Part shown: positions 15,401 to 26,049 of the stretch, piece after piece
Layout of the letters: the number at the start of each line of letters is the position of its first letter
Numbering within the stretch: the first letter of the stretch is position 1
DNA from: Nitrosomonas sp.
GTDB lineage: Bacteria; Pseudomonadota; Gammaproteobacteria; Burkholderiales; Nitrosomonadaceae
Direction of reading: 5' to 3'
Assembly (NCBI GenBank): GCA_024282035.1
Contig: JAMWZR010000015.1
Location: forward strand, 1-61,045
DNA: 61,045 nucleotides
The notes under the pieces: generated by a model
What the model was told of the DNA's origin: nothing
The model's input: the letters and a program-made list of their open reading frames with translations, nothing else
Database searches by the model: none
Translations under genes and position numbers: made by a program

Positions 15401-17914
15401 TCAGCCTATATTGCGCAATGTCAGGAGTGGCGGAGTCGAGAGCACCGAACGCGTCCCCAGCATACCAGCCAGCAACACCCCTGCGGCACCTATTGATGTA
15501 CCGATCAACCAGATCCAAGGGTTAAAGGTGTACTGAAGATTCAGCACATGCTCCCCAATCACGTAGCCCAGCGCACTGGCTCCAGCAGAAGCAAACAAAC
15601 CGGATAGCCCCCCCAGCAAGGCAAACTCGGCGGCCCAGGCACGCGATAATTGTTGTCGTCGCGCACCCAATGCCCTGAAAACAGCCGCTTCATGTATGCG
15701 TTCATCGTGAGTAGACGCAATGGCCGCATAAAGTACGGCAAAACCCGCCAGCAAGGTAAAGACAAAAACAAACTCAATCGCCTGGGAAACCTGTTGGATC
15801 ATTTGCTGCACCTGACCAATGACGATCGCAACATCCACCACAAGAAGATTGGGGAAAGCCCTGACCAGTTCGTGCATCACCGATGCTTGCTCAGGAGACA
15901 CATAAAAACTGGTGATATAGCTGACTGGATACTGATCCAGCAGACCCGGCGGGACCAAAACAAAAAAATTGACCCGGAAGGTATCCCAGTCGACCTTTCT
16001 AATGTTCTCGATGCGCGCCGAAAACGCACTGCCGGCTATATCGTAAGTCAATTCGTCACCAACCTTGAGTCCCAGCGTTTTGGCCAGACCTTCCTCGAAC
16101 GACAATAAAGCATCTTGCGTGCCATCCTGCCACCATGTTCCCTTTATAACCTGATTGTCAGACCTCAGCTGGTCCGTCCACGAAAGATTGAATTCGCGTC
16201 TGACATGGCGTTCGGCATGCGGATCGTGAGCATAATCCTCGGCTGCAACCGATTTACCGTTAATTTTGCTCAACCGCGCCCTGACCATGGGAAACATACG
16301 CGGTTGCGTGATGTCATGTTGCTGAAAGAATGTTTGTATGGCTTGCACCTGATCTGATTGAATATTGACCAGAAAATGATTCGGCGCGTCGGCTGGCAAA
16401 CTGGTATGCCAGTCCTTGATCAGATCGTCCTGAATCAAGGTTAACAATAACAACGCCATCAAGCCCAATCCCAACGCCACGGCCTGCAATACACTGGAAG
16501 CCGCGCGCCGACGTATGCTTGCCAGGCCATAACGCCATGCTCCACCCGCCTGATGCCGCAACCCTGCCAGACCCCTGATCAGCAACCAGCCAATGGCACC
16601 AAATACAGTTATGGCAGTAATGAATCCGGCCACAATATACAGACCCAACTTCAGATCCTGAGCTTTCCAGATAAACATCAAAGACAAGGCAAGCAATCCG
16701 AGTACATAGCCCGCTACACTGTGGGTATTGGATAAACCAATATCCCTGCGCAATACACGCAGCGCCGGCACACTACGCAAGTTCAGAACAGGTGGCAAGG
16801 CAAACCCGAGCAACAGCACCAATCCTACCATCACCCCTTGGACAGCCGGCAATGCATCCGGCCAGGGAAGCTCGGTGTCGACAATACCAGCCAACCATTG
16901 CGTCAAAACCTGTTGCGCCGCAAAACCGATCAGACTGCCGATGGTACTGGCCACGATACCCAGCGCAATAAAATAATACAAATATAAATAAAACAATTGG
17001 TTCTGGCTGGCACCCAGGCTACGCATCACTGCACATCCGTCAAGATGACGCAAGGTAAAACGGCGCACGGCCAAAGCCAGTGCTGCCGCAGCCAATACCA
17101 CACTGGCCAGGGCGGCCAGACTCAGAAACTTCTCGGCTCGCTCGAGAGCCGCTCTGATTTCCGGTCGTGCATCACGAATGCCTTCCAATCGCTGAGCTCG
17201 AGTCAATTGTGGTTTGACCCACTCGCGGTACTGTTCGACCTTTTTCAGTTCACCGGCAAGCAATAACTGATAGGAGACGCGACTACCCTCCTGAATCAAA
17301 CCTGTCTTTGGCAAGTCGGTTACATTCATGATGGCACGAGGCCCCATACTGACAAACCCTACCGAGTGATCCGGTTCGCGAGTGATCAATTCAGTCACCA
17401 TCAATTGCATCATCCCTATATCCACTCTGTCACCAGGTTTGAGCTCGAGCCGGGTCATGACTTTTTCATCGATCCAGATGGTTCCTGGTAACGGTATCCC
17501 CTCGGCCACTCTGGACATCGATGTAGGTACATCATCATTTTTGAAAAAATTGTCGGCCAGATTGATGCGCCCCCGAAGTGGGTAACCTTCGGCAACGGCT
17601 TTTACTTCCGTTAGCAAATTACTATCACCATTGGAAATCATACTGGGAAATTTGATCAGCGAAGATACCGCCAGTCCCCTGCGAGGTGCCTCTGCAGCCA
17701 AAGTATCGGGAATGGGTTGACTGGAAATAACCAGCAAATCGGCTCCGAGCAGTTGGTTACTCTCGCGGGCAAGCGCCAGCTCGACTCGGTCTGCAAAAAA
17801 ACCCACTGTTGTGAGACTGCTGATTGCGATCACCAGAGCCAATATCAGAACATTGAGCTCTCCGGCACGCCAATCACGAAATAGCATGCGCAAGGAAAAT
17901 CTGAAAGTGTTCAT
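15401..17914 (-). CDS. ybbP: FtsX-family ABC transporter permease (YbbP-like)
   Basis: Large inner-membrane permease of about 837 residues, with two FtsX/MacB modules. A first helix near the N-terminus is followed by a periplasmic domain, several membrane segments in the middle, a second periplasmic domain and three C-terminal helices. The frame is open for 19 codons upstream, but the family begins at MNTFRFSLRML, so I start at 17914. The partner ATPase lies 37 bases upstream and the tesA esterase is divergent from it, the same neighbourhood as E. coli ybbAP-tesA. The exported or extracted substrate is not established here. Confidence 0.92.
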   Translation of the reverse strand: MNTFRFSLRMLFRDWRAGELNVLILALVIAISSLTTVGFFADRVELALARESNQLLGADLLVISSQPIPDTLAAEAPRRGLAVSSLIKFPSMISNGDSNLLTEVKAVAEGYPLRGRINLADNFFKNDDVPTSMSRVAEGIPLPGTIWIDEKVMTRLELKPGDRVDIGMMQLMVTELITREPDHSVGFVSMGPRAIMNVTDLPKTGLIQEGSRVSYQLLLAGELKKVEQYREWVKPQLTRAQRLEGIRDARPEIRAALERAEKFLSLAALASVVLAAAALALAVRRFTLRHLDGCAVMRSLGASQNQLFYLYLYYFIALGIVASTIGSLIGFAAQQVLTQWLAGIVDTELPWPDALPAVQGVMVGLVLLLGFALPPVLNLRSVPALRVLRRDIGLSNTHSVAGYVLGLLALSLMFIWKAQDLKLGLYIVAGFITAITVFGAIGWLLIRGLAGLRHQAGGAWRYGLASIRRRAASSVLQAVALGLGLMALLLLTLIQDDLIKDWHTSLPADAPNHFLVNIQSDQVQAIQTFFQQHDITQPRMFPMVRARLSKINGKSVAAEDYAHDPHAERHVRREFNLSWTDQLRSDNQVIKGTWWQDGTQDALLSFEEGLAKTLGLKVGDELTYDIAGSAFSARIENIRKVDWDTFRVNFFVLVPPGLLDQYPVSYITSFYVSPEQASVMHELVRAFPNLLVVDVAIVIGQVQQMIQQVSQAIEFVFVFTLLAGFAVLYAAIASTHDERIHEAAVFRALGARRQQLSRAWAAEFALLGGLSGLFASAGASALGYVIGEHVLNLQYTFNPWIWLIGTSIGAAGVLLAGMLGTRSVLSTPPLLTLRNIG

Positions 17915-17951
17915 GAAACGAGAATAGTCAGTGAAAAAATAGAATCCGGGC

Positions 17952-18638
17952 TCATTGCAGCAGTTTACCATCTGCCAGTCTAATCTGCCGCGAGCAGCGT
18001 CTCGACAGGACTTCGTCGTGTGTCACCAGAATCAGTGTCGTACCGTGTTCACGATTAAGCTCAAACATAAGTTCGATAATCTGCACGCCAGTAGCTGAAT
18101 CGAGATTGCCGGTTGGTTCATCCGCCAACAATAGCCTGGGTTCAGTTGCAAAAGCACGCGCAATGGCCACTCGCTGCTGTTCACCACCCGATAGCTGCTT
18201 GGGATAATGATGCAGTCGACTTGCCAATCCCACCCGCTGCAATAATTTCTGCGCCACCTTCTCGGCATTGTCGGCAGCAGTCAATTCCAGTGGCAACATG
18301 ACATTCTCAATGGCTGTCAGCGCAGGCAACAACTGAAAAGATTGAAACACAAACCCCATCATCTTGCCGCGCAATGCCGCCCTGCTATCTTCATCCAAAG
18401 TAAAAAGATCTACATCCTGCAGATGAACTTTTCCCGAACTTGGCAAATCCAACCCTGCCAGTAATCCAAGTAAAGTGGATTTACCTGAACCCGATGCACC
18501 CAGTATGGCAACGGCTTCGCCTGAATTGACCTGCAAGGTGATGTCATGCAGTATGGTCAGTTGCGTCTCGCCTATACTGACTTGCTTCGTTAGGGCTTGG
18601 GCACTGAGAATGGGGTGATTAACTTGATGATCTGACAT
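17952..18638 (-). CDS. ybbA: ABC transporter ATP-binding protein (YbbA-like)
   Basis: Cytoplasmic LolD/MacB-type ATPase of 228 residues. Walker A GASGSGKS (47-54), signature LSGGEQQRVAIARA, Walker B LLLADEP and the switch His in LVTHDE are all present. The start at MSDHQ (18638) is chosen over an in-frame extension because that extension reads back through tesA. The chosen ATG overlaps the divergent tesA ATG within the same CATG. It forms the motor for the ybbP permease next to it. Confidence 0.93.
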   Translation of the reverse strand: MSDHQVNHPILSAQALTKQVSIGETQLTILHDITLQVNSGEAVAILGASGSGKSTLLGLLAGLDLPSSGKVHLQDVDLFTLDEDSRAALRGKMMGFVFQSFQLLPALTAIENVMLPLELTAADNAEKVAQKLLQRVGLASRLHHYPKQLSGGEQQRVAIARAFATEPRLLLADEPTGNLDSATGVQIIELMFELNREHGTTLILVTHDEVLSRRCSRQIRLADGKLLQ

Positions 18639-19299
18639 GAAAAAAATATTCCTAATTATATTTCTATTTGTTCTTTTTTTTGCTGCTCCTGCATCTGCTG
18701 CGACCAAAACTATATTGGTCTTTGGTGACAGCCTTTCTGCAAATTATGGCATATCCACCGAGGCAGGTTGGGTTGCACTGCTCAAGCAACGACTACAGAC
18801 ACAATCCGACAACTATCAGATTATCAATGCAAGCATCAGTGGCGAAACGTCGCTCGGAGGCCGCAATCGAATTGATCAGGCGTTAAGCCAGCATCTTCCG
18901 GATATCATCATACTTGAGCTGGGAGCCAACGATGGTTTGCGTGGTGCTTCGGTCAGATCGATTTATGACAATCTTGCAGCCATTATTGCTACATGCCAAA
19001 AAAATAATGTATTGGTTCTACTGGCGGGCATGCAATTACCACCGAACTATGGCATTACGTATACACAAAAGTTCCAGTCTGTTTTTCAGCAATTAGCCGA
19101 GAATTTTCAGATAAAGCTTGTCCCATTTCTGCTTGCTGGTTTTGGTGATAAACGCGAATTCTTTCAGTCAGATGGCATTCACCCCAGCGAAATTGCTCAA
19201 CACAAGATCGTCGATAATGTTTGGGAAATTTTACAAACCATGATTAAAAGTGATCAACTGACTGCCCAATCCACATATCTCCCCAATAATCCACATTAG
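18637..19299 (+). CDS. tesA: Periplasmic GDSL arylesterase / acyl-CoA thioesterase I
   Basis: SGNH hydrolase of 220 residues with a signal peptide (hydrophobic 4-18, cleavage after ASAA). Block I is FGDSLS with S32 as the nucleophile, block III is LGANDGLRG, and the Asp-His pair is SDGIHPSE. It hydrolyses acyl thioesters and esters in the periplasm. Divergent transcription from the ybbAP transporter suggests that transporter and esterase cooperate on lipophilic molecules, as inferred for the same neighbourhood in enterobacteria. Its start codon shares two bases with that of ybbA, so its ribosome-binding site lies inside ybbA. Confidence 0.94.
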   Translation: MKKIFLIIFLFVLFFAAPASAATKTILVFGDSLSANYGISTEAGWVALLKQRLQTQSDNYQIINASISGETSLGGRNRIDQALSQHLPDIIILELGANDGLRGASVRSIYDNLAAIIATCQKNNVLVLLAGMQLPPNYGITYTQKFQSVFQQLAENFQIKLVPFLLAGFGDKREFFQSDGIHPSEIAQHKIVDNVWEILQTMIKSDQLTAQSTYLPNNPH

Positions 19300-20304
19300 T
19301 CACGACAAATGCGCAGAATCAACTCTTGCACTTGCATTCAAAACGGCCACGAAACCTGACAAGTCATTGGGCAAAGGTGAATTAAAATCAAGGTATTGTG
19401 CCGTAACCGGATGTCTGATACGCATGGCATGCGCATGCAGAAACATACGTTGCAGCCGCAAGCCACTATTTAACTTAGCAATTTTCTTATTCAATTCAAA
19501 ATCACCATACTTGTCATCTCCCAAAATGGGAAATCCAAGATGAGCCAAATGAACGCGAATCTGGTGTGTGCGACCTGTTTTTAATTCCGCATCCAGCAAA
19601 CTATACTGTTTCCATACTTTTTCCAATCTAAACACGGTGTGCGCTTCCATTGGTTTGGCAGTACGATCCCGACCAGGTGTTGAAACGGTCACTCGACGCT
19701 CTCCAGTGGCGGTGAGGTATTTGTTCAAAGCCAGCTTGACATGTTGTTTAGTATTGCTCCATTCACCCTTGACCATGACAAGATAATGTTTTTCTGTCGA
19801 TCCTTCGCGAATTTGCTTGTGCAATTCAACTAATGCACTGCGTTTTTTAGCCAACATTAATACTCCCGAAGTCTCTCGGTCCAGACGATGAACGAGTTCC
19901 AGAAATTTCCAAGTGGAATGTTGCGCACGGAGTTGCTCAATGACACCAAAACTGATACCGCTTCCGCCATGAACGGCCATTCCGCTTGGCTTATCTATGA
20001 CTAACAAGACATCGTCTTCATATAATGTTTTAAACCGAAACCAGTTCGATGATGAAACTGTTTTTTGTGAGGGAACATTACTAAACTCGATTTTTAGGGG
20101 CGGAATTCTGAGTGTCTCGCCAATCTGCAAGCGATGATTCGCATCAATACGCTTACCATTGACTCTGACCTGTCCACTTCTCAAAATTTGATACAGATGA
20201 CTCTTCGGCACGGTCCGAAAATGTTTCATCAGAAAATTATCAATCCGCTGATTGTCTTCATTCTCGCCAATTTGCAGGTATTCAACGGATGTCTGGGTTG
20301 TCAT
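19300..20304 (-). CDS. rluC: 23S rRNA pseudouridine synthase RluC
   Basis: RluA-family pseudouridine synthase of 334 residues: an S4 RNA-binding domain at about 18-68 and the catalytic domain with HRLDRETSG carrying the catalytic D142, followed by KTGRTHQIRVH. RluC in E. coli modifies 23S positions 955, 2504 and 2580. Divergence from rne on a shared intergenic region is the classic rluC-rne arrangement and supports the name. It is convergent with tesA, with stop codons adjacent. Confidence 0.94.
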   Translation of the reverse strand: MTTQTSVEYLQIGENEDNQRIDNFLMKHFRTVPKSHLYQILRSGQVRVNGKRIDANHRLQIGETLRIPPLKIEFSNVPSQKTVSSSNWFRFKTLYEDDVLLVIDKPSGMAVHGGSGISFGVIEQLRAQHSTWKFLELVHRLDRETSGVLMLAKKRSALVELHKQIREGSTEKHYLVMVKGEWSNTKQHVKLALNKYLTATGERRVTVSTPGRDRTAKPMEAHTVFRLEKVWKQYSLLDAELKTGRTHQIRVHLAHLGFPILGDDKYGDFELNKKIAKLNSGLRLQRMFLHAHAMRIRHPVTAQYLDFNSPLPNDLSGFVAVLNASARVDSAHLS

Positions 20305-20781
20305 TTCTAGTAAATAAAGATTTTTGTTGCAAAATGGTTGAAACCTCTAACTTAATCTATCTTCTTCTCAAGTGTATGTTGTAAAATTCGTCCAATGGAA
20401 ATTCGTAGACTAGGCTTCGCTATTTTAAATTAGGAAAATCCAGTTGAATAAAAATACACAAAAAAATGTGTTAATAAAAAATTTGACATAAGGCAAAGTT
20501 CTATTTGGAACTTTATGTAAAATCTGCTACCTTAACAATTGTTAATATATTAAAATTAAGATACATATAGGGCTCATTTTTAATTTCGATTCACCATTTT
20601 TCTCAACAACTAAAATATTCATTAACTGAAACTCAATAATAAGAAATAAGTAATTGATAAGTATATATTACTACAAACATAGAAAACCTAAACCTCGTCA
20701 TTACAACTACGTTCAACAGAAAAAACCATTCGATACGAAAGTGAATGGTGTATTTATAATTACAACACGTAAGGCTTGTAA
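20305..20781 (+). promoter_or_regulatory. rluC-rne intergenic region, likely long rne 5' leader
   Basis: A 477-base AT-rich divergent region. It contains TTGACA at 20483-20488, a hairpin with stem AAAGTTC/GAACTTT (20495-20501 and 20508-20514), and a 14-base palindrome TTAACAATTGTTAA (20532-20545). In E. coli the long rne leader mediates RNase E autoregulation. The same is plausible here, but structures are not conserved enough by eye to claim homology. I cannot select a -10 with confidence. Confidence 0.45.
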
Positions 20782-23235
20782 ATGAAACGAATGTTATTTA
20801 ATGCGACTCAACCAGAGGAGTTAAGGGTAGCAATTGTCAACGGTCAGACATTAATTGATCTTGATATAGAGTCTGTTACCAAAGAGCAACGAAAAAGCAA
20901 TATTTATAAGGCAGTTATTACTCGGATTGAACCCAGTTTAGAAGCTGCTTTTGTTGATTATGGCTGCGAACGCCATGGTTTTCTTCCATTCAAAGAAATT
21001 TCACCATCCTGTTTGGGTGAAAATGCAAATTCTGGCACTCGCATTCACGATCAGATATATGAAGGCCAGGAATTAATCGTACAAGTAGACAAAGATGAGC
21101 GCGGCAATAAGGGTGCGGCACTGACCACCTACATTTCACTTGCTGGACGATATCTCGTTCTTATTCCTAACAATCCCAATAGTGGTGGTGTATCGCGACG
21201 CATCACGGGTGAAGAAAGAAATGATCTACGTGATGTAATTGCCAAGCTTGAGGTCTCAGAAGGAATGAGCATCATAGCAAGAACGGCAGGAATAGGCCGA
21301 AGCGCTGAAGAACTGCAATGGGATCTAAATTACCTCACACAATTGTGGTTCGCCATTGAAGAAGCTGCCAATAACCAAGATGGTGTATTTCTGATTTATC
21401 AGGAAAGTAGCTTGGTTATACGTGCTATACGTGATTATTTTAATCAAGAAATCGGTGAAATACTGATTGATAGTCGTGATATTTTTGAGCAAGCCAGTCA
21501 GTTCATGGCGCATGTCATGCCGGCCAATGTTGACCGTCTGAAATACTATCATGATGATGTACCGCTTTTCTCACGTTTCCAGATCGAACACCAAATTGAA
21601 ACAGCCTATTCAAGGCATGTTTCTCTGCCTTCAGGTGGAGCAATCGTAATTGATCATACCGAGGCATTGGTCTCTGTAGATGTTAATTCGGCACGCGCCA
21701 TACGTGGGCTAGACATTGAGCACACCGCACTCAACACCAATCTCGAAGCTGCAGATGAAATTGCACGTCAATTGAGATTGCGTGATCTCGGAGGACTGAT
21801 CGTCATTGATTTCATCGATATGGATGTGCAACGCAATCAACGCGAAGTTGAGGTTCGGCTACATGAAGCATTAAGACAAGATCGGGCACGTATTCAGGTT
21901 GGCAAGATTTCACGTTTTGGCTTGATGGAATTATCACGCCAACGCTTGCGTCCTTCTCTCGGCGAAAGTAACTACATCCCCTGTCAACGTTGCAACGGAA
22001 CCGGGTACATCCGTGGCACTGATTCATCTGCGCTACATGTGTTGAGGATCATTCAGGAGGAAGCAATGAAGGAGAATACCAGTGCGCTTCATGTTCAGCT
22101 TCCAGTTGATGTAGCAACCTATCTGCTGAACGAAAAACGTGCTGAAATTTATGATATTGAAATGAGACAAAGGATCAATATTATCCTTATCCCCAATATC
22201 CACATCGAGACACCCAACTACAGCATCACACGATTGCGTCATGACGATATCAAATCAAATGAGATTGTAGCTAGTTACAAGCTAGTCGAGAAAAACACTG
22301 AAGAAAATAACTTATTATTACCTGACCAAAAAAATAAGCCGGTTCGCCCCAAAGCAGCCGTCCAAGGGATTACTCCCGTACAACCAGCGCCTATTCGAGA
22401 AGACAAGTCTCGAGATACTTCCCTATTGGACAAGTTTTTTGGCTGGTTTAAATCCGATCCTATCGAAACAGTCAACGTTAGATCCGAGACAAAAACGGAT
22501 ATTGACAAGCCCAGAAGCACACAAGAAAGAAATGGAAAATCACGTGGCGGTCGGCGTGCCCGCCCTCGAAGCGAGCGCGGCAGAGACTCGGGAAACAGGC
22601 AAGGCAAAGTCGGTACCTCGGATGATAGTCAGTTTCAAACGCAGTCTGAAAGCTTGCAGGACTCTGTAACCATTGTCGAGGCTTTACCGGATACAAATCA
22701 AACGGAATCACTAAATCCGTCAATAATTTCGGATGAAAATATTACTGCCAACAAGAGTGAAAGTCGCAAACGCCCTCGTCGACATCGTAGTAGTAAGAAC
22801 CGAGATCAACTTGCTCGTGAGAAATCTACAGAGGAAGGTGAAGGTATTGAATCGTCAGCAGATCGTCAGGCTGATTCCAGAGATGTTAGTACGTTTTCAA
22901 CCAGTACCAATCTCGAGAACTCACATCCTGTAAGCTCGAATCATCTATCAACTACTTCTATAGAATCTAAAACAGATCCTTTGATTGAGAAGGCTGAAAA
23001 CCGTTTTGAAGACTCAAACTCAAGCAGCAGGAACACCAATACCAATGACTCTAATTTTGTCAAAGAGTTACCGGATCTGACCAAAAGTGGACTGGTTATG
23101 ATTGAAACGGCGAATGAAAGGGTGGAATCCAACAGCGAAGAATCTGCACCACCTCCAAAACGTACCAGAAGAAGGGTCAAAAGCGTCGCAGTTACAGAAG
23201 CAGGGCCTTTGATGCAAGTTGAAACTCGCGAGTAA
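20782..23235 (+). CDS. rne: Ribonuclease E
   Basis: Endoribonuclease E of 817 residues, which initiates mRNA decay and processes rRNA and tRNA at AU-rich single-stranded sites. The N-terminal catalytic half has the MKRMLFNAT start, an S1 domain (about 35-120), the DNase-I-like block [10 protein letters not shown], and the zinc-link CQRC (C401, C404). The C-terminal part from about 520 is disordered, rich in Arg and Ser/Glu ([28 protein letters not shown]), typical of the RNA- and degradosome-binding scaffold. The family in E. coli is 1061 residues; shorter scaffolds are common in betaproteobacteria. Confidence 0.96.
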   Translation: MKRMLFNATQPEELRVAIVNGQTLIDLDIESVTKEQRKSNIYKAVITRIEPSLEAAFVDYGCERHGFLPFKEISPSCLGENANSGTRIHDQIYEGQELIVQVDKDERGNKGAALTTYISLAGRYLVLIPNNPNSGGVSRRITGEERNDLRDVIAKLEVSEGMSIIARTAGIGRSAEELQWDLNYLTQLWFAIEEAANNQDGVFLIYQESSLVIRAIRDYFNQEIGEILIDSRDIFEQASQFMAHVMPANVDRLKYYHDDVPLFSRFQIEHQIETAYSRHVSLPSGGAIVIDHTEALVSVDVNSARAIRGLDIEHTALNTNLEAADEIARQLRLRDLGGLIVIDFIDMDVQRNQREVEVRLHEALRQDRARIQVGKISRFGLMELSRQRLRPSLGESNYIPCQRCNGTGYIRGTDSSALHVLRIIQEEAMKENTSALHVQLPVDVATYLLNEKRAEIYDIEMRQRINIILIPNIHIETPNYSITRLRHDDIKSNEIVASYKLVEKNTEENNLLLPDQKNKPVRPKAAVQGITPVQPAPIREDKSRDTSLLDKFFGWFKSDPIETVNVRSETKTDIDKPRSTQERNGKSRGGRRARPRSERGRDSGNRQGKVGTSDDSQFQTQSESLQDSVTIVEALPDTNQTESLNPSIISDENITANKSESRKRPRRHRSSKNRDQLAREKSTEEGEGIESSADRQADSRDVSTFSTSTNLENSHPVSSNHLSTTSIESKTDPLIEKAENRFEDSNSSSRNTNTNDSNFVKELPDLTKSGLVMIETANERVESNSEESAPPPKRTRRRVKSVAVTEAGPLMQVETRE

Positions 23236-23294
23236 AACAATACGACCTGCTTCATACAACTCCGGAACAGGCTTTTGTAACCACTACACCTTCA

Positions 23295-26036
23295 TCAATG
23301 TGCCTGTTCCCAGTTGTTACCTGTTCCTATGTGCACTTGTAAAGGCACATCCAGCTCCAGCACATTACACATGCAGTCGGGAAGGATTTTTTTAATGTAA
23401 TCAATCTCATCATGGGGCACTTCGAATACCAACTCGTCGTGCACCTGCATGATTATTTTGCAACGCAAATTTTCCTGTTGCAGTTTATTTTGAACCGCTA
23501 TCATGGCAAGCTTGATGATATCAGCCGCTGTACCCTGCATGGGTGCATTGATTGCCGCACGCTCCGCACCCTGGCGGCGACTACCATTACTGTGATTAAT
23601 TTCAGGCAACCACAATCGACGCCCCAAAACAGTTTCCACATAGCCTTGCTGCTTGGCTTTTTCCCGGGTCAATCGCATGTACTGCTCAACATTGGGATAA
23701 CGTGCAAAATAACGTTCCATGTAAGTTTTAGCTGCGCTGCGCTCTATCCCCAATTGCGAGGCCAAGCCAAACTCTGACATACCATAAATAAGACCAAAAT
23801 TGATAACTTTTGCGTAGCGCCGCTGCTCCTGGTCGACTTGCGCCAACGAAATTCCGAAGACTTCAGCAGCAGTGGCACGATGTATATCTTCTCCGGCAGC
23901 AAATGCCTTCAACAAGCCAGCATCCTGAGAAATATGCGCCATGATGCGCAATTCGATTTGCGAATAATCCGCAGAAATGATCTGGCAATCTGGTGCTGCA
24001 ATGAAAGCCTCTCTAATTTTGCGTCCTTCACTTGTTCGCACGGGAATATTCTGCAAATTAGGATCTGAACTGGCCAATCGACCGGTTACAGCAACTGCTT
24101 GTGCATAATTCGTATGTATCCGACCGGTTCGTTGATCGATCATTAGTGGTAGTTTGTCTGTGTAAGTCGACTTCAGCTTGGCCATACCACGATAGTCAAG
24201 CAACAATTTCGGCAGTGGATAATCCAGAGCCAGTTGCTGCAATACGTCTTCATCAGTAGATGGAACTCCTGTGGGGGTTTTTTTGAGCACGGGCAGTTTG
24301 AGTTGGTGAAACAATATCTGTTGGATCTGTTTGGGCGAATTCAGATTGAACGGTTGTTGCGCCAGTTCGAAAGCACGCTGTTCCAATTCGTGCAATTTCA
24401 CCCCCAACTCGCGGCTTTGCCGTTGCAACAACTTATCATCCAACAACACACCATTACGTTCGATGGTAAACAATACATCCAGAACAGGCATTTCGATCTG
24501 CTGATAGATAAAATCCAGTTTTTGCTCCTGGAGTAATCTCGGATATAGCTCCTGATGTAAACGCAGAGTGACATCGGCATCTTCGGCGGCATAACGGGTC
24601 GCAACGTCGATTGCGACTTGCTCAAACCCGATGCGACTGGCACCTTTTCCGGTCACATCATCATAGGTAATCGTCTTGATACTCAAATGACGTAATGCCA
24701 GATTGTCCATGTTGTGCGGACGATGCGATTCCAATACATAGGACTGCAGTAGTGTGTCATGTGCAATGCCATTCAACTGAATACCATGATTGGCAAATAC
24801 ATGCTTGTCATATTTGAGATTCTGACCCAGCTTGGGCTTTGAAACATCTTCCAGCCATGGTTTCAGCTTTTCCAGCACATCCTTCAGCGATAGCTGATCA
24901 GGTACTCCGGCATAATCGTGCTGCAAGGGCAAGTAGGCTGCATGACGGCTATCGATACAAAAGGAGATTCCCACCAGCTTGGCTTGCATGGAATTCAGAC
25001 TCGTGGTCTCAGTATCCAGTGACACAAGTTGTGCCTGCTGTAGCCGCATTATCCAGTCATCTAGCTCACTTTCGGTTAAGATTGTCTGATAATGCCCATC
25101 TTCTCCAGTCGTTGCCACAGAAGCTTGGTTCATGTTTGGATCAAGAGCGAGCTCACGTACAATCTGCATACTTGTCTGACCGATTTCAACTTGCTGGCGC
25201 AATTCCCGCAACGCTGTCTTCATATCCAATCTTTCATACAATTGCATCAGTGTATCGACATCCTGTGGCTGTAATGCAAGATCAGCAATCTTCATGGGCA
25301 AATTCACGTCACATCGAATCGTGATCAATTGGCGCGAGGTTTCAAACCAGCTCAAGGCAAGTCGCAGATTATCACCAACAACTCCTTTGATCTCATCCGC
25401 GTGTGCAATCAGATTTTCAAGTGAACCATATTGCGCCAACCATTTGACAGCAGTCTTGGGTCCGACTTTGGTTACGCCGGGAACATTATCAGACGCATCA
25501 CCGATCAGCATCAGATAATCCAGCATTAGTGAAGGAGGCACACCAAACTTGGTTTTCACATGCGCTTCATCTAGCTCTTCATTGTTCATGGTATTAACCA
25601 GCTTGATCTGTGGGCATACCAGTTGGGTCAGATCCTTGTCTCCCGTGGAAATGATGCATTGCATGTTTTCTTCCACAGCCTGTTTTGCCAGGGTCCCGAT
25701 CACATCATCCGCCTCTACCCCATCGATAATCAGCATCGGCCAGCCCAGAGCCCGAATGCAGGCAAACAGCGGCTCAATCTGAATCGCCAGATCAGATGGC
25801 ATTGCTGGTCTGTGGGACTTATATTCGGGATACAATTCATCGCGAAAAGTTTTACCTTTTGCATCAAACACGCACGCGCTATAATCGGCTTGGTAATCCT
25901 TGTGTAGTCGCCGCAGCATGTTGAGTACTCCGTGTATGGCGCCAGTCGGTTCATGGTTCCGATTACGCAAGTCTGGTAACGCGTGAAATGCACGGTACAA
26001 ATAAGAAGATCCATCAACCAGCAACAGTGTTTTCAT
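23295..26036 (-). CDS. polA: DNA polymerase I
   Basis: DNA polymerase I of 913 residues with all three domains. The 5'-3' exonuclease occupies about 1-290. The 3'-5' exonuclease starts near 325 with LVSLDTETTSLNS, keeping the DxE pair, so proofreading should be intact. The polymerase domain shows motif A (SADYSQIELR), motif B (RRYAKVINFGLIYG) and motif C (MQVHDELVFE). It fills gaps in repair and removes primers. It is convergent with rne and almost abuts the divergent LOG gene (13 bases). Confidence 0.97.
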   Translation of the reverse strand: MKTLLLVDGSSYLYRAFHALPDLRNRNHEPTGAIHGVLNMLRRLHKDYQADYSACVFDAKGKTFRDELYPEYKSHRPAMPSDLAIQIEPLFACIRALGWPMLIIDGVEADDVIGTLAKQAVEENMQCIISTGDKDLTQLVCPQIKLVNTMNNEELDEAHVKTKFGVPPSLMLDYLMLIGDASDNVPGVTKVGPKTAVKWLAQYGSLENLIAHADEIKGVVGDNLRLALSWFETSRQLITIRCDVNLPMKIADLALQPQDVDTLMQLYERLDMKTALRELRQQVEIGQTSMQIVRELALDPNMNQASVATTGEDGHYQTILTESELDDWIMRLQQAQLVSLDTETTSLNSMQAKLVGISFCIDSRHAAYLPLQHDYAGVPDQLSLKDVLEKLKPWLEDVSKPKLGQNLKYDKHVFANHGIQLNGIAHDTLLQSYVLESHRPHNMDNLALRHLSIKTITYDDVTGKGASRIGFEQVAIDVATRYAAEDADVTLRLHQELYPRLLQEQKLDFIYQQIEMPVLDVLFTIERNGVLLDDKLLQRQSRELGVKLHELEQRAFELAQQPFNLNSPKQIQQILFHQLKLPVLKKTPTGVPSTDEDVLQQLALDYPLPKLLLDYRGMAKLKSTYTDKLPLMIDQRTGRIHTNYAQAVAVTGRLASSDPNLQNIPVRTSEGRKIREAFIAAPDCQIISADYSQIELRIMAHISQDAGLLKAFAAGEDIHRATAAEVFGISLAQVDQEQRRYAKVINFGLIYGMSEFGLASQLGIERSAAKTYMERYFARYPNVEQYMRLTREKAKQQGYVETVLGRRLWLPEINHSNGSRRQGAERAAINAPMQGTAADIIKLAMIAVQNKLQQENLRCKIIMQVHDELVFEVPHDEIDYIKKILPDCMCNVLELDVPLQVHIGTGNNWEQAH

Positions 26037-26049
26037 TCATTTATTTCCT

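Noticed and set aside
23264-23310. Inverted repeat GGAACAGGC...GCCTGTTCC between rne and polA
   Set aside because: The loop is 29 bases, the right arm lies inside polA, and no T-run follows, so a terminator call is not supported.
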